Source: a virus
Virus record (IMG/VR): IMGVR_UViG_3300037119_001754
Coordinates: 1 to 24,877 of that record
Direction: 5' to 3' (one strand)
Length of the DNA: 24,877 nucleotides
Under the pieces are notes generated by a model. That model made no database searches, was not told the DNA's origin, and saw nothing but the letters and a program-made list of their open reading frames with translations. The position numbers and the translations under genes were made by a program. This document shows, one piece after another, positions 20,407 through 24,877 of the stretch (its first letter is position 1; every line of letters starts with the position of its first letter).

Positions 20407-20934
20407 TCACGCGGCGACTTCGACGCCCCATGCGATCGACGGCTTGCGGCTGCACGGCAGCGAGACCGTCGCCGTGAGATTCTCACGAGCGGGCCCGCCG
20501 AAGCTGCCGGCGATCAGGCGACATCGGCCGACCGCCTGCGGTGCAGCGCCGCCGTTGAGGCCGAGCAGGAAGTAAGCCTCGAGAGTGTCGTTGGTGAAGA
20601 GGTACTCCGAGAGCCCGTTGAGGATGATCGGATCTTGCAGGAACTCGGCGTCGAGCGAGTAGCTCGTCTCGCCAGGCTGCGGCACGACGACCGACGCCTG
20701 GCAGAACGTCGCCGGCACGGTCACGTCGTTGGCGTTGGGCGATGCGTTGAGCGCCGCCGATGTCACCTGACAGACCCAGTGCGCGGCGGCTGCTTCGTAG
20801 TCGGCCATCGTCGCCGTCGCCGACGTCACTCCCCCTGGCCCCTGCCAGGCGTCGGTGTAGCCGACCTCACCCGTGTCGACGAGAGCGAGGGCGAACTCGC
20901 CTTCCTCGATCTGGAAGATTCGAGCTGCGACCAT
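20407..20934 (-). CDS. Major tail protein
   Basis: This 175-aa protein makes the tail tube. It is beta-rich throughout (RIFQIEEGEFALALVDTGEV, VTVPATFCQASVVVPQPGET), with SYSLDAEFLQDP as a characteristic tube-protein motif. LSEYLFTNDTLEAYFLLGLN is typical of phage tube subunits where a helix packs against the barrel. The C-terminal strands (RCRLIAGSFGGPARENLTA) complete the fold. Position after the probable tail terminator and upstream of the tape measure supports the call. GGAGG seven bases before the ATG at 20934 is strong, as expected for a highly expressed protein. Confidence 0.8.
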   Translation of the reverse strand: MVAARIFQIEEGEFALALVDTGEVGYTDAWQGPGGVTSATATMADYEAAAAHWVCQVTSAALNASPNANDVTVPATFCQASVVVPQPGETSYSLDAEFLQDPIILNGLSEYLFTNDTLEAYFLLGLNGGAAPQAVGRCRLIAGSFGGPARENLTATVSLPCSRKPSIAWGVEVAA

Positions 20935-20947
20935 GGGACGACCTCCG

Positions 20948-21394
20948 TTAGACGAGGATTGGTTCGGGTGGGACGGTGACGGGGACGGGCTCGGGGATGC
21001 AGAACGAGCGCGCGGTGATCGTCGCGGCGACGTCGATCACGGCACCGCGCAGCACGGTCGAGGCGTCGACGAAGACGTCGCTCGGCTCGACGTGGCGAGG
21101 CTGCAGGCCGGCCGTCGCCTCGATCGCGTCGAGCGCCTGCGAGCAGAGGTCGTCGAGCAGCGCGCACTGGGCGTGCGACGCCCCGTCGACGACGAGGTGC
21201 AGCGGGAAGACGAAGACCCACACGTTCGTGCTCTGGCCGACGCGCTCGGGATCGCCGCGCGCCGCGTCGACCCATGCCAATGGTGCCAGCCCGCGCTGCA
21301 CCTTGGTCGCCGGGTAGGCATTGACGCGACCGGGCAGGACGACCTCGACGGCGTCGGCGATGAGCTGGCGCGCCTGCGCGAGGTGGTTGCTCAC
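20948..21394 (-). CDS. Probable tail terminator / tail completion protein
   Basis: This 148-aa protein opens with an alpha-helical segment (NHLAQARQLIADAVEVVLPG). RVNAYPATKVQRGLAPLAWVD follows, the form of gpU-like and Gp11-like terminators. A strand pair (NVWVFVFPLHLVVDG) and a helix (QCALLDDLCSQALDAIEATAG) come next, and it ends PVTVPPEPILV. It lies immediately before the major tail protein, where tail terminators sit in HK97-like genomes. The GTG at 21394 overlaps the connector stop as GTGA, which rules out the longer in-frame reading. The fold assignment is by pattern only. Confidence 0.68.
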   Translation of the reverse strand: MSNHLAQARQLIADAVEVVLPGRVNAYPATKVQRGLAPLAWVDAARGDPERVGQSTNVWVFVFPLHLVVDGASHAQCALLDDLCSQALDAIEATAGLQPRHVEPSDVFVDASTVLRGAVIDVAATITARSFCIPEPVPVTVPPEPILV

Positions 21395-21735
21395 GCCAGC
21401 CCTCGTCGCTGCTTGTACGGCTCGAGCAGGTGGCGCACCTCGTCGAGCGGATCGCCGTAGATGCCCGTGAAGACGTCGGGCGCGGTCGGCCCGCCGTGGT
21501 TGTAGAACCAGATCGACGCATGCTCCAGACAGAACTGCACGAGCGGTGGCGGTGGCGGGCCCGTGAGCAGGTCGCAGCGGTCGAGGTACTGGTCGATGTA
21601 CGCCGCGGCGGCAGGGATACACGCGCTGAGGCGGTCCTCGTCGACGTCGCCGATCTGCAGGCGCAGCTTGTCGCGGACGCCTTCGAGCGTGTCGGCGACG
21701 TCGTACCACGGCGACAGCGAGATCAGCGCGACCAT
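21391..21735 (-). CDS. Head-tail connector protein (gp6/adaptor type)
   Basis: This 114-aa mainly helical protein resembles small head-tail adaptors: ADTLEGVRDKLRLQIGDVDE, RLSACIPAAAAYIDQYLDRC and FCLEHASIWFYNHGG. These helices match the Phage_connect/gp6-like fold that sits under the portal. The acidic N-terminus and C-terminal basic YKQRRGLA are usual. The ATG at 21735 overlaps the upstream stop (TGATG). In these genomes one adaptor and one stopper normally follow the capsid gene; this is the better adaptor candidate of the two. Confidence 0.72.
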   Translation of the reverse strand: MVALISLSPWYDVADTLEGVRDKLRLQIGDVDEDRLSACIPAAAAYIDQYLDRCDLLTGPPPPPLVQFCLEHASIWFYNHGGPTAPDVFTGIYGDPLDEVRHLLEPYKQRRGLA

Positions 21736-22007
21736 CAGTCCTCGGGATCCTCGACCTGCTCGGCCTGCTCTTCGAGCCAGGCGACGAGCGTCGTGCGATT
21801 CTTGCCGGCGATCTCGGCGGCGAGCACGGCCTCGACCTCGTCGGGATTCTCGGCGACCCACTCCTCGATCTGGGCGATGGTGAACGCGTCGGGATCGTCG
21901 GGCAGCGCCTTGGCCGTCACCGCGCGCGCCTCGGGCGCGGCACCACCGCCCCACAGCGACGGTGGCAGCGAGACGTCGTAGTAGCGCTGCAGGTCGGTAT
22001 CGGTCAC
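21735..22007 (-). CDS. Small acidic protein after the capsid gene
   Basis: This 90-aa acidic protein opens TDTDLQRYYDVSLPPSLWGG. Its C-terminal half is a helix-rich, Glu-dense region (IAQIEEWVAENPDEVEAVLA, then KNRTTLVAWLEEQAEQVEDP). The C-terminal FTIAQIEEWVAENPDEVEAV resembles the SAP/LEM-like or Rho-N-like mini-domain that some phage head proteins carry. No enzymatic motif is present. The GTG at 22007 overlaps the capsid stop as GTGA, and its stop overlaps the connector start (TGATG). It is probably a head-completion component. Confidence 0.68.
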   Translation of the reverse strand: MTDTDLQRYYDVSLPPSLWGGGAAPEARAVTAKALPDDPDAFTIAQIEEWVAENPDEVEAVLAAEIAGKNRTTLVAWLEEQAEQVEDPED

Positions 22008-23230
22008 GGCCCGAGCAGTTGCGTGGCGTTGGCGAACGGCGTCGGGCGGTAGGCGGCGACGGCTGCGGCGACGGCGACCTGACGGCCGAGCACGCTCGCC
22101 TCGACCGTCTCGAGGATCGGGAAGCGGTACATATAGCCCTCGATCGCAGCGGGCCCCGAGACGTAGATGTCGCCGTCGGTGATCGCTGGCGTGACGACGA
22201 GGCGCAGGCCGGCGATGCTGCCGGCGAAGCTGTCGGCCGATGACGTGCCCGACGCGTTCGCCGCGCCGATCGTCGGGAACAGTGGCCGAGAGGCGGCGTC
22301 GACCAGCGACCCGAGACGAGCCCATGCCGCTGGCCCGACGATCACCCATTGCGGCAGCTCGTAGGTGATCGCGTAGTACGCGGCAGCGCCGTCGTAGATC
22401 GCCTTGAGAACTGCCTCGCCGTCGCCGGTCAGCGAGAGCGTGACGTGCCCCGTCGAGTTGTCGAACTCAGCGAGCATGTACGCCTCGACGTCCGCTTCGA
22501 GCCGGCGGCGCATCTGATCGAGCACGAGCCCGAGCGCCGTCGGATTGAACGACAGGAGCTGCTGAGAGATGTTGAGATAGCCGCCGATCGTGTCGAGGCC
22601 GACGTTGGTGGCTGTGATCGAGAATGCCTTGCTGGCCAGCTCTCCCTTCTCCAGCGCCTGCACGCCCGTGCCCGTGGCGAAGTTGGCGTCGACGACCTGC
22701 GGCCGACTGAATCCGAATCCGTCGCTGGCCGGGACGTCGCGCATCCCGATCGCCGATGCCAGCGGCATGCCCATCGGGTACGGGTTGATCACGGGCCCGA
22801 CCGACGGCTTGACGACGAGCCCTGCCATGTCGCCCGCCGTCGCCGTCGTGTCGGCGATCAGCGTGCCCATATGCTCGGCGGCTCTGCGCATCACACGCCC
22901 GAGACGGGTGCGTGCGTCGGCGTCGCCCTGATGCAGCGTGTCCCAGAGCAATTCGCCGGCCGAGCGGTAGCGGAAGTCGCCGCCGACGACGCCCATCGAG
23001 CCGAGCCCACGCAGCCGCTTCGCCGTGTCGTCGGCGAGGGCGAGGTCGACCGTGATGCGGTCGAGGTCGGCGTTGAACGAGCGAACCTTGACGTTGGCGT
23101 CGTCGATCGAGGCGCGGTCGTCGTCGTTGAGCTCGCGGCCTTCCTCGGCGGCGCGCGTCGTCAGCGTGTCGATCAGTTGAAGAGCGGTCTCGCGCTTGTG
23201 CTCGATCTGCTCTGCGAGGTCGGTGGCCAT
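22004..23230 (-). CDS. HK97-family major capsid protein
   Basis: This 408-aa protein is of normal size for an HK97 major capsid protein that includes its scaffolding delta domain. Residues 1-75 are charged coiled coil (LAEQIEHKRETALQLIDTLT ... RITVDLALADD), and the protease would remove them. The core begins around residue 100. It has GMPLASAIGMRDVPASDGF, FSRPQVVDANFATG, GYLNISQQLLSFNPTALGLV (spine-helix region) and ADVEAYMLAEFDN, and the P-domain closes with YELPQWVIVGPAAWARLG. No lysine/asparagine pair for cross-linking was sought. GGGAG seven bases before the ATG at 23230 fixes the start. Confidence 0.93.
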   Translation of the reverse strand: MATDLAEQIEHKRETALQLIDTLTTRAAEEGRELNDDDRASIDDANVKVRSFNADLDRITVDLALADDTAKRLRGLGSMGVVGGDFRYRSAGELLWDTLHQGDADARTRLGRVMRRAAEHMGTLIADTTATAGDMAGLVVKPSVGPVINPYPMGMPLASAIGMRDVPASDGFGFSRPQVVDANFATGTGVQALEKGELASKAFSITATNVGLDTIGGYLNISQQLLSFNPTALGLVLDQMRRRLEADVEAYMLAEFDNSTGHVTLSLTGDGEAVLKAIYDGAAAYYAITYELPQWVIVGPAAWARLGSLVDAASRPLFPTIGAANASGTSSADSFAGSIAGLRLVVTPAITDGDIYVSGPAAIEGYMYRFPILETVEASVLGRQVAVAAAVAAYRPTPFANATQLLGP

Positions 23231-23415
23231 GAGGCGCTCCCGTCGGGTCGTTACGGATTAGGTCCGCTTCGTCACCGGTACGGGTGTCGCCTCTGGCCGG
23301 ATGACCGATCAGGTCGGGGTCTCGGCTCGGGACGGGTGTCGCCCTGTCGTGTCTCTGCTGGCGGGTGAGACTAGATCACGTCGTCGTAACTACGCAACCA
23401 CCATCGCGAATGCCC
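23231..23415. promoter_or_regulatory. 185-bp spacer between protease and capsid genes
   Basis: This is the only sizeable gap in the late head genes. ACGGGTGTCGCC appears twice, at 23280-23291 and 23332-23343, 52 bp apart. A weak stem GTCTC/GAGAC lies at 23351-23371. Neither strand holds a credible ORF. On the minus strand, TTGCGT near 23394 with TAGTCT 18 bases on could be a promoter for the capsid gene, but the match is poor. The place suits a dedicated capsid promoter or an RNA-processing site. Confidence 0.4.
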
Positions 23416-24132
23416 TCAGAGGCGTCGAGCCGGCCGTAGCGCGCTCTGGGCCCGTAGCTCGGCGAGCAGCGCCACAGCGGCGTCCAGAGCAGGCGTGCCG
23501 GGATCGGGCGTCGGCGAGGCGTCGGCGCGGATCGAGAGCACGCCGGCCGAGGCGTAGGTGGGCACGGGCACGGCGGCGATGTGCTCGATGTCGACCTGAC
23601 GCCGGCCTACGAGCCGGCGCTCGCCCCGGTCGTCGACGATCGGCGGCACGCGGTCGCAGAACGAGACCGACAGGCCGCGCCAGGCCGTGCCGAGCATCTC
23701 GCGCACGAGCCCGTAGTCGTGGCGCTTGGTGTAGAGCTGGAACTCGCCGTATGCGCCGTCGGCACGCTCGGCGAGGTCGAGCCCGTAGCCGAGGTGGCGG
23801 TCGACGCCGGGCTCTTCGTGGCCGAGCTGCAGGCGCAGGAAGTGCGCGCCGACCTTGTCGATGATCTGGCGCAGCCGCGTCGTGCAGCCAGGCAGGAAGT
23901 GCTCGTCGTAGTCGAGCAGCTCGCCGTGGACGACCTCGCGGACGTGGGCTATCTCGCCGAACGGGACGATGCGCCCGAGCACGCGGCCCTGGTCCTCGTC
24001 GACGACCTCGACGGTGGTCGAGGCCGAGCGCGTGTAGGTCTGCCCGACGGCGACCTCGGGCCCGCTGCGCTGGTACTCGACGAACGTCGAGTTTGTGGCC
24101 GTGGTGTTGGCGTTGTGGCCGATGTTGATCAT
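23416..24132 (-). CDS. HK97-type prohead protease (S78)
   Basis: This 238-aa serine protease cleaves the capsid delta domain during maturation. It shows VLGRIVPFGEIAHV (about 51-64), LQLGHEEPGVDRHLG with the catalytic His candidate H105, and WRGLSVSF with S155. IEHIAAVPVPTYASAGVLSI follows, with the conserved Glu (E183) before the typical P-x-x-P-x-A segment. A Pro-rich linker and a helical C-terminus (DAAVALLAELRAQSALRP) follow. Residues 1-45 are an extra disordered N-terminus. The ATG at 24132 overlaps the portal stop as ATGA. Gene order portal-protease-capsid is the classical HK97 one. Confidence 0.9.
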   Translation of the reverse strand: MINIGHNANTTATNSTFVEYQRSGPEVAVGQTYTRSASTTVEVVDEDQGRVLGRIVPFGEIAHVREVVHGELLDYDEHFLPGCTTRLRQIIDKVGAHFLRLQLGHEEPGVDRHLGYGLDLAERADGAYGEFQLYTKRHDYGLVREMLGTAWRGLSVSFCDRVPPIVDDRGERRLVGRRQVDIEHIAAVPVPTYASAGVLSIRADASPTPDPGTPALDAAVALLAELRAQSALRPARRL

Positions 24133-24877
24133 GCTGCTCCAGTCAGGATCTGGGCGTCGGCCTCGGCCGTGTCGACGGCGACGAGCGGTGCGACGGGCTC
24201 GGGCTCGGGCGTCTCGTCGGGCGTACCGGGCCCGAGGCGCTCGGCACTGCGGATCTCTGCCGCGGTGATCACGCGCACTCCGTCGCCGTCCTGGATGCCG
24301 TGGCCCGTGGCGTAGGCCGTCATCCGCTCGGCGAGCGGCGGCTGCGTGTAGCGATCGGCATTGAACTCCATCCGCCGGCCGAGCGGCAGCAGCCACAGCG
24401 ACCACGCCTTGGCGATGGCGTCGGCGAGCGTGCGTAGCTCGTGCCGCCAGTGCGCCTCGAAGAGATCCGTCGAATTCGTGTAGGTCATCCCGTCGGCCAT
24501 CGCCACGTTGACGAGGTGCGCCGGCACGCCGAACGCAGCGCAGATGCGGCGCTCGTCGAACTCGCGCAACTCGAGCAGCGCCATATCGCGCGGCGACAGC
24601 GTCAGCGTCTCGATCTTCGCCCCACCCGACATCATCGCCGGCGCGCCATGCGAGTCGAAGCGCGCCGCCAGCCAGCGCCCTCGAGCCTCGATCACCTGAT
24701 CCTCGGTCGGGTAACCGGGCACGGTGATCACGGCCCACGGCACGCCCCCGCGGGCGGCGAGGTCGGCGGCGTAGGTCTCCAGCGCGCCCGACGTGACGAT
24801 CGAGCGCGACACCCACTGCAGCGGCGAGATGCCGCGCAGCAGGCCCGCCATGCCCTGCAACTTGACGTGGCAGATGT
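24129..24877 (-). CDS. HK97-family portal protein, 5' end outside window
   Basis: The frame is open to the right edge and reads ICHVKLQGMAGLLRGISPLQ at the border, the conserved stretch just before the portal stem. The 243-249 residues seen are the C-terminal part. It contains PAMMSGGAKIETLTLSPRDM and LLELREFDERRICAAFGVPA, and the GMTYTNSTDLFEAHWRHELR crown-helix region follows. A Pro/Glu-rich tail (PETPEPEP-like) ends the chain. Portal forms the dodecameric DNA gate at one capsid vertex. The missing N-terminal part (about 150-200 residues) and the terminase should lie to the right. Confidence 0.92.
   Translation of the reverse strand, partial: ICHVKLQGMAGLLRGISPLQWVSRSIVTSGALETYAADLAARGGVPWAVITVPGYPTEDQVIEARGRWLAARFDSHGAPAMMSGGAKIETLTLSPRDMALLELREFDERRICAAFGVPAHLVNVAMADGMTYTNSTDLFEAHWRHELRTLADAIAKAWSLWLLPLGRRMEFNADRYTQPPLAERMTAYATGHGIQDGDGVRVITAAEIRSAERLGPGTPDETPEPEPVAPLVAVDTAEADAQILTGAA

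Noticed and set aside
22349-23368. 339-codon plus-strand frame opposite the capsid gene
   Set aside because: It is antisense to the well-supported major capsid gene, with low-complexity composition.

Overview
The window is one continuous piece of a temperate tailed phage or prophage from a high-GC host. Apart from one tRNA I see no chromosomal housekeeping gene. The capsid, connector and long tape-measure genes indicate an HK97-fold siphovirus. The GC-rich third positions, frequent GTG starts, amidase lysin type and Thr-rich secreted protein suggest an actinobacterial host. Acidimicrobiia-like is a guess from the style of the Thr-rich protein, not a demonstrated assignment. Nearly all genes lie on the minus strand, so the functional order runs right to left.

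Right side, 24877 to 6199, is the late cluster. The order is portal (cut by the window edge), S78 prohead protease, HK97-type major capsid with an N-terminal delta domain, two connector-type genes, probable tail terminator, major tail protein, an unknown basic protein and a 914-aa tape measure. A minor tail protein, an S74-chaperone fibre, an 18-codon micro-ORF, a helical unknown and a PGRP-type amidase endolysin follow. Next come a collagen-like fibre, a LamG-like protein, a second short fibre sharing the first fibre's N-terminal fold, a beta-helix tailspike-like protein, a phage Dam-type methylase and another ConA-like protein. The cluster ends with a small membrane protein, an HNH nuclease, a secreted mucin-like Thr/Ser-rich protein and a 40-aa single-pass membrane protein. 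Most junctions are 1-nt (TGATG) or 4-nt (ATGA/GTGA) overlaps, which fixes many starts.

Centre, 5019 to 6202, is the attachment and lysogeny region. A complete tRNA-Pro(GGG) lies 183 bp from the start of a tyrosine integrase. Four copies of a 9-bp repeat (AGTTAGTCA) sit in two pairs, one over the integrase start codon and one abutting the tRNA 5' end. Three small plus-strand genes follow the tRNA, the first a zinc-ribbon/HTH protein. They are the only plus-strand coding genes and are candidates for lysogen-expressed functions.

Left side, 5028 to 1, holds integrase, an excisionase-like HTH gene broken by a 14-base poly-G run, a VRR-NUC nuclease, three tiny proteins (two Cys-rich, one membrane), a PD-(D/E)XK-like protein, a YqaJ exonuclease and RecT. 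A 15-bp perfect hairpin follows, then the first codons of a probable replication/DNA-binding protein. The integrase lies on the 5' side of an intact tRNA, with phage genes on both sides. This therefore looks like a phage genome in attP configuration, or a prophage whose own att carries a whole tRNA, rather than a simple host-phage junction.

The most interesting point is the poly-G tract. As read, the excisionase-like gene is out of frame by one base, and the downstream recombination genes are translationally coupled to it. This is either a homopolymer sequencing error or a phase-variable switch. Terminase and replication genes lie outside the window.
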